A stretch of 64,000 nucleotides of DNA from Turbatrix aceti (GCA_963969345.1 OZ017767.1:2604001-2668000); one strand, 5' to 3'; positions 11,896-24,255 are shown, counted from the stretch's first letter. Numbers and translations: made by a program. The notes: generated by a model from the sequence alone, not told the origin.

Positions 11896-13796
11896 ATGCT
11901 GGTAGGTTTACTGTCAAGAAGTTTATGTCAAGAAGTCAGTTTAAAAAAGCTTCTAGCCCAACTCATACGAGACTTCAACATCGCTTGCTCAAAGTTTGAC
12001 GAATACAAAACGTGCACTGCAATGGTGACCAGGAATGTCAGGTGTCTGGATGCCAGAGTCGCAAAAAACGAACAACTTTTAAATTTTGTTTGCCAGGATA
12101 ATGTAAAAGAAGACATTGTGCAACAGAACACGGAGTGTATTATGTCGATGTCCACGAAACCTTCTGTAGGGTCATAAAAATCCAAATATCGCATTCCAGT
12201 GATTTTTCAAAAATTTTAGGTCCAAAACTGCGAACGCGCGTTGCACAGATCTCTTCGACAGACCGGCGGTGATATTTGCCGAGCTTTGGATAGATTTTTG
12301 AGTTTGTTTTTGTAAAAACCCCTTTTTAAAGGTCAGTTACATATGTATGAGTCAGTGTTTAGAATGCACCCGAGAAGAACTCATTGCCTGCAGCCGAAGC
12401 GCTCTGGTCTACGTCTCCAACATAATCACCACGATCAAGGCAAATCTTGAGGAATGTCGCTCCGATCTTGTGGACGATAATGAATCTTTTGTACGCCCTT
12501 CTGCTCCCCAGAGTCGTGTTCGAGTTAGTTCACGTCCAACTTCTCCCCCCCTTCGTCAGTCAGCTCGTCAGTGTCCAACCTACATTATGCGAAGCGTCAG
12601 TCAAAAATGCTACCCCATGCTCCGTCGTGGAGGTCTTCGAAACGTCATAGGCAATGGAAAAACGGATTTTGTGATGATTAATTTAAACGTGAGATCACAA
12701 AAAACGAAACTATATCTGAGCTGCAGTGATTTTTAGCGTCAAAACATAAATAACTTCTGCACAGATGCAACCGAGTACCGAGGCTGCATCGAAACATACC
12801 TTGCTTCGACGGACGCTTGTTTGCCTGAAATCAAGCTTGATTCCTTTTACTCATTTATCGTAGCGTTTCAGGACAAGTTTTGTGAGGTCTGTTCCAATTT
12901 TTTCAAGTGAAAAATTTTTTTCACTCAGAATGTCAGTGATTTTTAGCGTCCCAAACAAGTCACATGGCTCATAAACTATGGTTGTATCAGTGAAGTGACT
13001 TCGATTTCCACAATCCAACGCTGCCTAGCTTCCACACTCCCGGATGAATACCGTATCCTTTGCCGTATAGAGGCTCAGTTTGACGATTGCTTGACAGATG
13101 CTATCCGAGATCGTTGTCGTCCGGATGAGGTCAAGTTTTTTCAAACAATTGTTCAATCCATTGCAGTTCGGAGTAGTTACTGTACACCATTGCCGCCATC
13201 AGAAGTGGTATCTGACCATGCCAGCCCTAACTATGAATTTTCTATTGATGAAGACAGTTCGGAGGTAGCAGTTACTGTAGACAATTCATGCCATGCACAA
13301 AAACTGCAAGCACTAAGCCGTCGTTCGAGTTACGTTCCCGAATGCCGACGTAACGGATACTACGCTCCCTTACAGTGTGACAGAATCAACGGCACATGTT
13401 TTTGCGTTGACGAAGAAACGGGAAAACCTATCAAGAATACGTTTTCCAGTCCCGCGGATCAACTTCCTTTGTGTGGATGTAAATACATACAAGTATGCGT
13501 CAGTACAATTTATTAAATTAATTTTTTTAGTGAAAGCAATATTTACTTGCAACAAACTGCCAAGTCGTAGCTCATGTGATGCTGACCGGCGCAAGCCCCA
13601 GCAAGTCGTTAGGTAAGATTTGATAAATATTGTAGCAAAGCTGCCTACAGATTTATGTACAATAAATATTTTTAGATGGTACAGACTAGGTGACCGGTGC
13701 TCAGCTTACTTGTATGACTACTGTCGTCAGCAGTCGCACCTGCCTCCAATGCCTTTGAGGTCGCAACGAGATTGTGAACGGTTTTGTCTGGAGTAA
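11896..13796 (+). CDS. Secreted protein with two DUF19-like cysteine-rich repeats, thyroglobulin-1 and Kunitz-like domains
   Basis: Exons 11896-12165, 12220-12301, 12363-12490, 12529-12670, 12765-12886, 12947-13478, 13531-13612, 13676-13796; 492 aa. Two tandem repeats share cysteine spacing. Repeat 1 has DEYKTC, VRCLDARV, FVCQDN, ECIM, NCERAL, DICRALDRFLKC and ACSRSA, ending LEEC. Repeat 2 has EYRGC, DACLPE, KFCE, YGCISE, QRCLAS, ILCRIEAQFDDC and DRCRPD, ending SSYC. The pattern resembles nematode DUF19/T20D4.11-like domains. A thyroglobulin-1 domain (CHAQKLQAL...LQCDRINGTCFCVDEETG) and a divergent six-Cys Kunitz-like domain (CNKLPSRSSC, WYRLGDRCSAYLYDYC, CERFC) follow. The start is uncertain: a good signal peptide begins 30 nt upstream at a TTG (11866). 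The 38-nt intron at 12491-12528 is the least certain junction. AATAAA lies at 13844. Confidence 0.75.
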
Positions 13797-15335
13797 AAAC
13801 CGTTATAGATTTACAGTATACTATGAAGCCTTGAAAGAGCACAAATAAATGAATTTCTAATACTAGTATACAAATGACGATTGCAAAACCAGTTTTTCGA
13901 AATTTGACTCTTTCTTACTTTCGACTTTATGTACGCAGACCAGATGAAATCGTTTACCTTTTTCAGTTATTTTCAGGTGGCACAAACCCTTAACTCACAT
14001 ACCCAAATATATTTTTGTAGTTATATTTACTAGAAAAAAGAATTTTGTATGAACGACATAGAACAAAAACTCAAATTATGCTATACAACGCCAACTCAAT
14101 TCGTCAGTTATATTATACAAAACTAATTCGGTATCTTCAGTGATATAAAAAACAAGTTTAACAATGTGTACTTTGCTGAATCACACATCTACGGATCCAA
14201 AAGCCTTATGGATTTTTATTGCGCGATGCTCGTTCTGGTCGCTTGACCATCGGCAAATTATCAATCAATCCCCATGTTCTGATACTGCACGTACCAATGT
14301 CACTTCTGATTTCCGCTTGCAGAGGGACATTTTCTGTCTGCAACCGCCCAAGACGCCGTTAATTTACACAATCCATCCGTCAAAATGCGAGACAATATGT
14401 GTTACCGTCTGATAAATATGACAGCAGAAAAGTGCAAGGTTAAGTCCACAGATCATAAATCGCCCGATAGTCATTCTTAGGCAATTATCCGGTTTCAGTT
14501 GAATGCTTTTGACGGTTATCAACTTTGAAGCAACAGTGATTATTTTCAAATTTCCTTAATGCGTGAGAAACCAAAATGATGAAATGTTTACAAATGATAA
14601 GTTAACTAAACCGATTTTGTCTCCAGTTTAAGGATTTCAGTTTAATGACCCTATCATACTCCGCACACATTATTGCACATTGAATGCACCCAACATCGTG
14701 GGAAGATAAATAGTTTGTTAATAACAAAAAAAAATGTGTTTCATTTCAGTGAAAAGACGGATACCAGTGCAGATGATTTGCGCATCATAAAACAACACCT
14801 TACACCGATGTCGTCAGACGACCATCACATAAGCAGGTTGGCACGAGGCGTCTTGCTGTGAGACTGATAAACTGCATGGGAATAAGACGTCACGATTCAA
14901 CGAAAAAGGTAGGTGGCGCGCGTGCAGTCGGTGTAATATCACACAAATCCACGCTAATCACGGAGATATTCACAAATCTGGTTTTGCAGTTTTTCTGAAA
15001 GTTATCTGTTGATAACACCGCAATTTGTTTAGAACCACATCAAATTGTTTCCATTTGCTACGAGTTTTTTATATCATAATTATTTTCGAATTTCCTTAAT
15101 TTCAATTCATGGCGATTTGAGAAAAACAGTGAGTTTGATAGCGCCGTCATTTTTGTCACCACCAATTTCACAGTGCGTGCGTGACAACTGTAACGCGGAT
15201 GCGGGAACTAACTAACTAAGCCCCGCCCCTTTACACCATAGAAAACACAGGTACACGCGTTCCCGCATTCTTTGATCCCTGCGTTTAAAAGAACCTATTA
15301 TTTCGGCGAATTTAGTTTCCATTGACCAAAAAAGA
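13797..15335. other. Intergenic region between the secreted cluster and threonine dehydrogenase
   Basis: AATAAA at 13844-13849 is the likely polyadenylation signal of the upstream gene. The remainder is unremarkable, with no open frame resembling a known family and no RNA gene seen. Confidence 0.5.
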
Positions 15336-16675
15336 ATGTTGCCACCCAGCAGAACTACTACCCAGCAGCTCTGTCGTCTGCAATCTGTCATCCTCAAATC
15401 GACAAAATGCAGTTCACACCTGGCCAGCGACAGGCGAGGCTTCAAGACGACTTCCACTTTGCCGATTGACCCACTCATCAGATTTGGACAGTATTCAACT
15501 ACTGGACCAGCAAAAACCAAAACCCTGATTACGGGGGGTCTGGGACAACTTGGCAGGTCCCTGGCTTCTATTATGAAATACCTGAATGGTCCTGATTCCG
15601 TCATTCTTTCCGACGTGAGAAAAAGGCCTCCAGGACAGGAGAATCTCTCTCCCTTCTGCTATGTCAACATTCTGGATCGTAATTCTATGGAAGAAGTTAT
15701 CGTAAACAACAACATTGACACAATTATTCACTTCTCAGCTTTGTTATCGGCAGTTGGAGAAAACAACGTCCCTCTGGCGCTGGAAGTCAACGGACGAGGA
15801 GTGGAAAACGTTCTTGAAGTTTCGAGAATTCACAATTTAAAAGTATTCATTCCGTCAACTATCGGTGCTTTCGGGCCGACAACTCCGCGCGAACAGACTC
15901 CAGATTTGACGATTCAGAGACCGAAGACCATTTATGGCGTCACCAAGGTTTTTGCCGAACTGCTCGGCGAATATTATCACGACAAATACGGCGTCGATTT
16001 TCGATCTCTGAGGTTTCCCGGCATCATTTCCGATACAACACCTGGCGGGGGTACTACCGATTACGCAATACAGATTTTCTATGATGCAATTCTGAAAGGC
16101 TCTCACGAATGCTACCTTCGACCAGACACCGAGCTGCCCATGATGTACGACACAGATTGCATGGCTTCTGTCGTTCAGGTTAGTTTTTCATTCAAAGGTC
16201 AAAAATGATTGTTGTGATGCAATATTGCATTATGCGGAAGTATTCTTATTTATTTTTTTTTTGCGATCAAACCACATTTTTTTCATGATGGAAACAAACA
16301 TCATTTCAGTTTCTCTCCGCGCCTTCAGAAAGCCTGTCCCTCAGAACTTACAACATCACAGGCTTTTCATTTACCCCAGAGCAAATCGCAGCTGCGATCC
16401 GCAAGGTGATGCCATCGTTCGAAATTTCATACAAGTTGTGCCCTGTGCGGCAAAAAATTGGTAAGTAGCCAGTTTTTTTTTAGAAAATTTCAAATTATGA
16501 TCTAACGTAATTTACAGCGGATTCATGGCCGAAATCGTTGGATGACTCAACCGCAAGACGAGATTGGAACTGGAAGCCTGACTACGATCTCGAACAAACC
16601 GTAAATGTTATGTTTCAATTATTGGTCCCTAAACTTGTACCTCAAGAAGAAGAACAAACGCGCATGGCAGCGTAG
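15336..16675 (+). CDS. TDH: L-threonine 3-dehydrogenase, mitochondrial
   Basis: Oxidises L-threonine to 2-amino-3-ketobutyrate with NAD+, the first step of threonine breakdown to glycine and acetyl-CoA in mitochondria. Exons 15336-16178, 16310-16460, 16518-16675; 383 aa. The N-terminal 50-60 residues are rich in Ser, Thr, Arg and Lys with few acids, as expected of a mitochondrial presequence. The SDR-type Rossmann motif GGLGQLG is at residues 67-73. The substrate loop FIPSTIGAFGP is near 171-181 and the catalytic Tyr-x3-Lys (YGVTK) is at 200-204. The family-typical LRFPGIIS and the C-terminal DSWPKSLDDSTARRDWNWKPDYDL-type region (split over the last intron) are present. AATAAA lies at 16715, 40 nt after the stop. 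Confidence 0.96.
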
Positions 16676-16856
16676 AAAAATTTAACACGGAGAACTTTCA
16701 TTTGCCAATGAAAAAATAAAAATTTACGATACTGCCAAATGCAGGACACAAGTGACGTTAAATGATTTGACATTGACTAAGAAATTGACAGTTTTTGTAA
16801 ATCGAAAAATTTTGCATGAAAATCACCTGATTGACTGACTGCAACTGATATCCGTC

Positions 16857-17410
16857 ATGGAAGAAGATTACGACCCCAGTCTCGATCCATCGAAGCTCGA
16901 AAAACTTCCACAATCACAGCCGATGTTTGGAAAGTACTTGGGCAGGTGCACGGAAACCGGCCGATTTCCAGAGTTTTCTTTTCGAAACACAAAAGCCAAA
17001 ATTCACAAAGGACAATATTGGACGACGCGGGGGGCGATACACTCATCAACACGCAGGGGTTTATTATCAGTCTGCAAGTTTTCTTATTGAAAACAGGAAG
17101 TATGTATATATTTATAATGTTACACAAAATATAACTTCGTTAAAAATCGCGCAGTTTTTTTTAAATTAATTCATCAATATTGATAAAAAAAAAACATTCG
17201 TCATATCTGTACTACAGTATGCAAACACAAAAATATCCTGCCCTCGATGGGGGGAAAAGTCACTGCAGTTTCAAAAACAAGATTCGTCTCTACGTGGAGT
17301 TAACCATCGCGCTGAAACAACTCGCTCCTCAACTCGTTGTAACAACATTAATGAAAACAACGTTTTAATCACCTAGTACGTCGGCGAAGTAAAATTGAAG
17401 TTGAAGACGT
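16857..17410 (+). pseudogene. Decayed first copy of the pseudokinase family
   Basis: The 5' end is clearly paralogous to the gene at 17906: residues GKYLGRCTETGRFPE match KYFARCTGTGRFPE, and the promoter-proximal bases match too. The frame then shifts: the continuation (DNIGRRGGRY, HAGVYYQSAS) is in another frame from about 17005. Further 3', a fragment KNKIRLYVELTIALKQL (17275 on) matches KNKIRLYLEPTIRLEQL of the next gene. After an internal loss of the central kinase segment, only the NNINENNVLI-like piece remains, followed by a stop. Everything past the catalytic-loop equivalent is missing. Confidence 0.85.
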
Positions 17411-17905
17411 GGTGTCAGTTATTATACTTTTGAATTATCATAATTTAATTTTCTAGAACAGCCAAAATGTTGAAGACTTTCGTTCGTTACAAACAGTGTA
17501 AATATTTGCCGTAATACCTTTGAACTCTTGAATTCGGCGTGCCGCTTTGATCGCTTCAGGCAGTTGACGGTAAAGATATTTTTCGAAAGCAAACTTACAA
17601 GAAAAGCAATTTAATCGTACGTTGAAAGGAGTTCCAGTTTTTGATCTAATTCTAATCCTAATTTACGGTTTTTTGAGAAAATAGATAAAAACAAAAATTT
17701 ACACCAACGATGTGTTTTTTGAGTTGCAACTGGAACAAGAGTGAATAAATTGTATGACTTCTGATTTGCGCTGTAAAAAAATAGGGAGCAAAAAATAATT
17801 ATCACTCGATGAATAATTTGCATATCCCCCAATAAACATTTCTGTGATCAAAAAACCTTTTTTTCCCTGACTAATCGGATCAACTGACAGCAACTAATCA
17901 CGGCC

Positions 17906-19588
17906 ATGGAGGCAATTGACGATCTACATGAAGAAAAACCCACCCATTGGAAGTATTTTGCCAGATGCACAGGTACCGGCCGGTTTCCAGAAAACAGCCC
18001 AATTTTCGGCACACGAGTGCCGAAATTCACGAAAGATGATATCAGACGACGCGGACGCAAACCGTATCCCATTGCAGGGGTTTATGCTCAACGTGCGAGT
18101 GCGTTTTTCAATGGCAAAAAGTACAATGCCACGCAAAAAACCATTGTGTTGGATGAAGTTTGTTTCCGTCGACCGATTTTAATTTTAATCAAGCCGTTTT
18201 AGTTTGCAAACGACGAAACCAGACGCCCGTCAAAGTTGTACTACAGAATTGTGAGAGAGGTTCTGATTCACTGCTTCTGCCAGCATCGCAACATCCTGCC
18301 CGCGTTCCTGGCAACATCCGAATGCAAGCCGAAGAACAAAATTCGTCTCTACCTGGAGCCGACCATCAGACTTGAACAACTGTCCGTGATCGGAATTCCT
18401 CCAACAAACCAGACAGTTCGTTTTGTGCTGCATTGCGTCTTCAAGGCTGTTGCATTCCTCGAAGAGATCAACATCGCCCATAACAACATCAACGAAACCA
18501 ACGTCCTGATCACCTACGTCGGCGACGTAAAATTGTCCGACTTTTTCGAGTCTTCGTTGATCAAACATGAAAAATTTTCGATCTCTGTTGTTAGTTTCTT
18601 TTAGTTTATGTTCAGTTTTTTTTGCCAATTTTTTTTTTTTTTAAACATTTTTTTTTCTACAATTTTTTTAGCAACGCCAAAACGAGGAAAACGAGGAATT
18701 CGAAGAACCCTTGGAAAGATCAGAAATTCCCAGAGGTCCGTCGAACATCGACGGCGATGTCTTTCGCGCCGGCTTCATAGCCTTCTTTCTCCTGCAGCGA
18801 AGGTCTTTTCAAAACAAAAGAACCGTGCAACTTCTTGACGAGTTTATCAAATGGCAAGCCGATGACATTGTCAGCGAGTTTGAAAACTATCGAACGCATG
18901 GCGAACCAATACCCGGCGAGTTGGCAGCATTCTTGAATTTTGTGTGTTCTTTCGATCACTCAACACAGCCGACTGCAAAACGACTTTTTGAAAGCCCAAA
19001 TCCACATCCATATCTTATCATTGGGACTTACGAATGTGTCCGAGAGTATTTCGTGAAGCAACAGCGAATCCAGAAGATATCGGCTTTGAAGTCCGTGACC
19101 GAAGCATACACAAACTACAATGTTTATGTATGTTTGTGGGACCTTTTTCGGGGTTTTGAAATTTATCATTTCAGCAATCAGAACCAGAAGAAACAGAAAT
19201 TAACACCAACAACGCATTTTCTGATGGCAAAAGACTTGGCAGGGGACAAGACGCAGTCTGGAACATTGAATACGAATTTCACATTGATGAAAAAGTAACC
19301 AAGTACACGTGCATTCTGGATTTTGGAAACCGAAAACTTCTGCTAAGCTTCGTCCAAGACCTGTTTTCCTCGAAGAACAGGCCCATGCTCATCAGTGACA
19401 TGCCTCTGATTTACGCACGCACGTCTTCGCTGATGGATGAAACGTACGAAAAGTACAGCGCTGTCGGCCGACCAGGTGACTACGGTAGTGAAGCCAGCGT
19501 GAATCTTCCCCGACTTCCCGATGATGAGGCTGATAGGTTCTTCGATGCTAGAATTAATTTTCATTGCGAATTCCAACAGGGTGAATAA
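17906..19588 (+). CDS. Pseudokinase family protein, copy 2
   Basis: Exons 17906-18157, 18203-18589, 18672-19127, 19175-19588; 502 aa. A kinase-like fold is supported by the C-lobe order: HCVFKAVAFLEE (helix E), AHNNINETNVLI (catalytic-loop position, about residue 176), GDVKLSDFFES (about 191) and DGDVFRAGF (helix F Asp and Gly). Catalytic residues are lost. The HRD triad is HNN, the loop Lys is Asn, and the DFG Gly is Phe although the Asp remains. An Arg/Lys-rich N-terminus without signal peptide suggests an intracellular protein. A C-terminal region of about 150 residues (containing LLLSFVQDLFSSKNRPMLISDM) is shared with the other copies and is not part of a kinase. Exon 2 is 387 nt, the same length as in copy 3. 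Function unknown. Confidence 0.85.
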
Positions 19589-19757
19589 ATTGATTAATTG
19601 ACCGCTTTCCAGATTATTGATTTCTCACAACGAAAAATATGTAAAATTAACATATCCAAAAAATGAGGCACGCGATCATTCTGCAAAATGTTTTTTTTTC
19701 TGTGGATACTTGCCGGTGGGTACTGTGCTCTGAACTGAACATAAACTGACATCATTC

Positions 19758-21415
19758 ATGACGACAACGACGACATCGCCCCCAGACCAACCTCACTCGA
19801 GTCCGATCGATATCGAAGAATCTTTCGCAACGGCACTCGATGAATTTTTCCCGAAATCCAATATTCTTTCCGGGGAAAACAAAATTAACTTTCGGAAAAC
19901 AAAGTTTCACAATTACAGTCGCATTCATCGTGCCAAGCATGTCTACGATCAGGTAGCTTCTGGGACATTTGGCAAGTACAATTACGTCGTGCACCAGCGA
20001 ACTATTCGGATTCGGGAAGTAAGTTTAATTTTTTATACAAATTGTGATTAAATCCGCTTCTTTACAGTTTCTAAACTCCTCTTCGTCTCTCGAAAAGCAA
20101 GGCTACCGTATAATCAACGAAATCATTGCCATGACATTTTTCTGTCATCGAAACATTCTTCAGTCGTACCAGACCGAAATGGACCAGAAGAATGATCTCA
20201 AACTGCGAATCTACTGCGAAACCGCTAACACGCTTGAAAAACTCGCCAAAAATCGAGACTTTCAATTTGAAATGGAAAGTGTCGGTTTCATGCTGCATTG
20301 CGTGTTCAGGGCTTTGGCGTATCTCGAGAAACTCAACATTGTTCACAACTGCGTTGACGAGAACAGTGTATACGTCACCCACGCTGGAGATGTCAAACTT
20401 GGCAATTTCACTACGGCAGGCATCAAAGAGAGGATCGATTTTGAAATTGAAAATGTGAGTTTGTCATACTGTAATTTATACAATGTTGTCAAAGTTGCAG
20501 GTAATTGAAGATGCAGACAGCTACTCAGTCAGCTCCCCCCTCTCTCCAGAATCCAAAACATCGCCTCTGGATAGCACAACCGGCCGCGTGTATCCCTCGT
20601 TTGTAAGCGATGTCTTTGCTGCCGGATTTTTGGGAGTCTACCTCCTATCAGGATACACACTTTACCAGAAGATGGTCATAATTGACAATCCCTACATGGG
20701 TCGACTGGTCTACAAGCTGAGACAGCAGCACGGAAGTGATGAACCAATCTGTGATTTTGTAGCTCGTGCCTGCAAACTCCATAATCCCGTGACCGCAGCC
20801 GAACTCGTCGACGGACCTGACCCAGATCCTTTCATCGCCGTCGAAGACTACGAAATTGCAAGACAAAAATTTATCGACGACAGCCAACTTCGCAGGTCCA
20901 AACGCCTCCTGGCGCTCCGTAACACCTACCGTATCCACTCGGCACATCCCAATGTCAGCGACATTGCATTTCACTATCGATGCCAGCAAAACCTGCTGGA
21001 ATACGTCCCAGCACCCCTACCAAAGATCACTGGTTACATGTCCACCGGCAATGACGGCCGGAAGCTCAGAACTGGTCACACAGGTGTCTACTTGATCGAA
21101 TTTGCTTACAATTTCAACGAGCGTAAGACAATATACGTTGCGAAACTCGACTTTGACAAGAGGAACCTGTTGTACAGTCTGGTCTACGAAATCTTCTCTT
21201 CTCAGGATCGACCGATGATCATCACAGACATGCTAAAGTCCTTTGCTCATGCCAAATGTCTGATGGAAGAAACCCACGACAGCTACCTTCATTCAGCGCA
21301 GATGGCAAACGGGAAGTACAACAAGAAAGAAACTGTATGTCTGCCAAACTACGCAGGTGACTATACAAGGGTGCTGAAAATTGATATAACCCTGATAATT
21401 TCTGAGGTCAAATAA
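19758..21415 (+). CDS. Pseudokinase family protein, copy 3
   Basis: Exons 19758-20018, 20068-20454, 20501-21415; 520 aa. A glycine-rich-loop-like SGTFGKY is followed by TIRIRE, where the strand-3 Lys of an active kinase would be Arg. The catalytic-loop equivalent is VHNCVDENSVYV (HRD lost, loop Lys lost, metal-binding Asn position near N) and the DFG equivalent is GNFTTAG (DFG to NFT). Helix F is VSDVFAAGF. It shares the C-terminal extra domain (NLLYSLVYEIFSSQDRPMIITDM). Copy 3 has fused the exons that are separate in copies 2 and 4 after helix F. Only 170 nt separate it from copy 2, close enough that co-transcription cannot be excluded. Confidence 0.87.
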
Positions 21416-21609
21416 ACTGTTGTGGAGTGTGTATGTAGCATGAGTTAACACAAGCGCTAACACCAAAACGGCCATCATGCCAAAAATAAAAATTTGCATT
21501 TTCCATGCCCGTGGAAAATGAGCAAAAATCAGACATTGCGGTGTATTTTTCATATCTGAGATAACTGGCGTCTTCTTTTGTGACAAAAACTGACTAGAAT
21601 CATCCCAAC

Positions 21610-23327
21610 ATGTCCAAGTATTTGTACAACGAATTTGACTCTGAAGGGCGACTCGAGTTGATCGCCGATGGATTTGGAGCAATCCAAGGTGCACTTTTCC
21701 CGTCGTCAGCGTGCTTTGAGCAAGACGTTATCTTCAAGAAGTCAAAAAAATGGCCGTTCCGAAAACCTCCGAACAGGGAGGCTCCCGGCATCTACAACCA
21801 AAAAGTCATCACCAAGTACCAAGGTCACATTTACAACGCGAATGAACGAATTCTGAAGATTCGTGAGGTAACAAATTTGGATTTATAAATTTCGCAATGC
21901 AACTTTTAGATCCTCGAAAAACACCCGCCCAACGTAAAGGCCTGGTCAATCGTCTTGGAACTCCACGCTCTGCACTATTTCAACCACAAACACGTCGTAT
22001 ATTCTTCGATAACTCAAATTAATCCTGGTTTTGGTTCTTCGCCGGAGTATTTCCTGCACACGGAACGAGCCATCAACCTGACCAAGTTTCGACACAAAGT
22101 CAAGACCGTCACCGATGAACAGATTGCGTATGTCGAGTTCAGTGTGTTCAAAGCGCTTGCTTATCTCAAAGCTCGTGACTTTGTCCACAACAAGATCGCA
22201 CCCCCCAACGTGGTCATCAATCATTACGGTATCGTCAAGCTGGCCAACTTTGAGTGGATGACGTTTGAGCCCAAAGACCGCGATACCAGGTATCTGACTA
22301 GGATGGTGAGTCACTAACATTCATACTAACAATCAATCATGTTTTATCAACATTTGTAGGATGACTACGAAAAGCACACGACAACAAAGTCGTACACTAA
22401 TTTGTACGAAAACGTCCTGAATGCTCCAGAAGAAATGATGCCCTTCCAAACAGATGTCTTTTGCGCGGGAATGTTGGCCGTTTATTTGAAAATCGGTCGA
22501 TTCTTCCTCGACGAGACATTTCCGAGCCTTGTACACCGGATGTTTATGGAATCGCATGAGAACATCTTATCTGGGCTTGGGCAGTTTTGTCCTGAAGAGT
22601 ATTCTATTATCCGAGACAAAGCTAGGTCCCACTTCATCGGATTTCTTTTTTACGCATGCAGCTTCAAAAAAGAAGACCAACTCTGTCCGCTGACTGTCAG
22701 ACACTATTGTCCGTATTTCCGGGACATTGACGAAGATGACTTTGCTGATTCCAGAATTTCCATCCAGGAAGCCATGTCGAAGAAGGATATCATTCCGCCT
22801 CCGTTCGTCGATCTCACAGCACAGGTATCAATTTTTGTTCGAGAAACCTAATTCAAACACATTTTTTTCAGAACGAAGGCATTCCTCTCCGAGACCTACC
22901 GATCCTTGCCAAAAACGGCACTTTCATTGGTGAAAACCCACTAAAAAGCCCACGATACAACGGAACATTTGATCTCGAATATCACGTAAACATCGGCCAA
23001 GCAAAGAAATCATTCTTCGGTAAGTTACCGGTATCCAAGAGTGACGACTTGATACGCTTCTTCTACGAAATGAACTACGGCACCAAGCATGAAAGCATTC
23101 TGACGTTTGATATTCCCGTACTCTTCGCGCACACACAAACGCTCATGAACCTGGCTTACGCGGACTTTGAAAGCGACGGCGACCGCAGTATTGTTTCACA
23201 TTCCATCAAAAAGACCCGCTCCATAAAACTTCCCCTCTCGGAACCAACTTTTCCTCGGCGCTGCGAAATTGTCATTATACTCAATGCTAATGTTGATTGG
23301 ATTGATCGGGAGTTCACAGATGATTAA
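21610..23327 (+). CDS. Pseudokinase family protein, copy 4
   Basis: Exons 21610-21867, 21910-22305, 22360-22824, 22872-23327; 524 aa. The N-lobe ends RILKIRE at the same intron position as copies 2 and 3. The catalytic-loop equivalent is FVHNKIAPPNVVI (His kept, Arg and Asp replaced by NK) and the DFG position is LANFEWM. Unlike the others, copy 4 keeps an APE-like motif (LNAPEEMM) and then QTDVFCAGM for helix F, which confirms the kinase ancestry. The last exon is the shared C-terminal domain (ESILTFDIPVLFAHTQTLM aligned with the PMLISDM region of copy 2). It has no signal peptide or membrane segment. It is probably a scaffold or regulator, by analogy with other pseudokinases only. Confidence 0.87.
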
Positions 23328-24255
23328 ACTGACAACTTGATGTTTTCTTGCTTGCACTGCATCTCGTTGTAAAATATACCTGCTCGTTGGGTCGTGTACC
23401 GCGCTGAAAGAACGCCAGCGCGTCCGATCTGGCCAGTCCTGCACGGTCTCTTGCACTGCAGCTGCGAGCGCCTATTACGCGCGCGTAAGAGTGTTGTCCC
23501 TCTCCCAAAAGTTCCCAAAAGAGTGTTGTCCAAACCTATACCAAACCTAATATCCGCCATACCAAACCTAATATCCAAGTTTCCTAACCCAGAAGGTCAT
23601 GCTACCGATCCAAATACTAGAATTTGACACTTTCACCCCGATAAACTGAAAGAACTGCCCCCTCACCGAATACAAAACACGTGTATACACAATGTGTAAT
23701 TTCCGTTTGAACAGGAAATAGGGCATAAGCAACGAAAATATTCAGGCGCAAAATATTTATAGCTTTTTTGTCAAAAAACATCTCAACACGTCTATCAAGC
23801 CGCTTATCCAGGTTTTTTCTCTCAAAAACATCTCGACGCGATTTTTTCAAATGCTATTCGTTGCTTATTTTGTTCCGCAGGTTTTTTTTTTTTTCGAGTC
23901 GGCTGCCTGACCGGTAGATGCTTGTTTGAATTTCTTTCCTCGGACAAAATTCACCTTTAAAAAATTCAATTCGATTGTGTGAGGTGAGGCTTTGCGGCTC
24001 CACTGCAGTGGACCGCACCGGCCTGTTGACTGCGACTACGAAATTTATACATGCAGTGACCCCGTTTCCATCCTCGCTTTCGCGTGCGTCCGTCATTGAC
24101 CTAATTCCATTGAATTGTATACGTTATGTAGTGCGTTCATATTTCGCTTCGAGAACCCCTTCGTTTATGTATTACGTCCAATGCGTTTGCGCAGTTATTG
24201 ACCGATTTACGCTTTTCAGTCTATTCGCTCTCTTTTCGTTCGTTGCATAGATTCA
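23328..24255. other. Intergenic region before the foldback element
   Basis: Contains a short direct duplication: TACCAAACCTAATATCC occurs at about 23539 and again at about 23560, and AGAGTGTTGTCC also occurs twice (about 23488 and 23520). No gene is supported. Confidence 0.5.
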
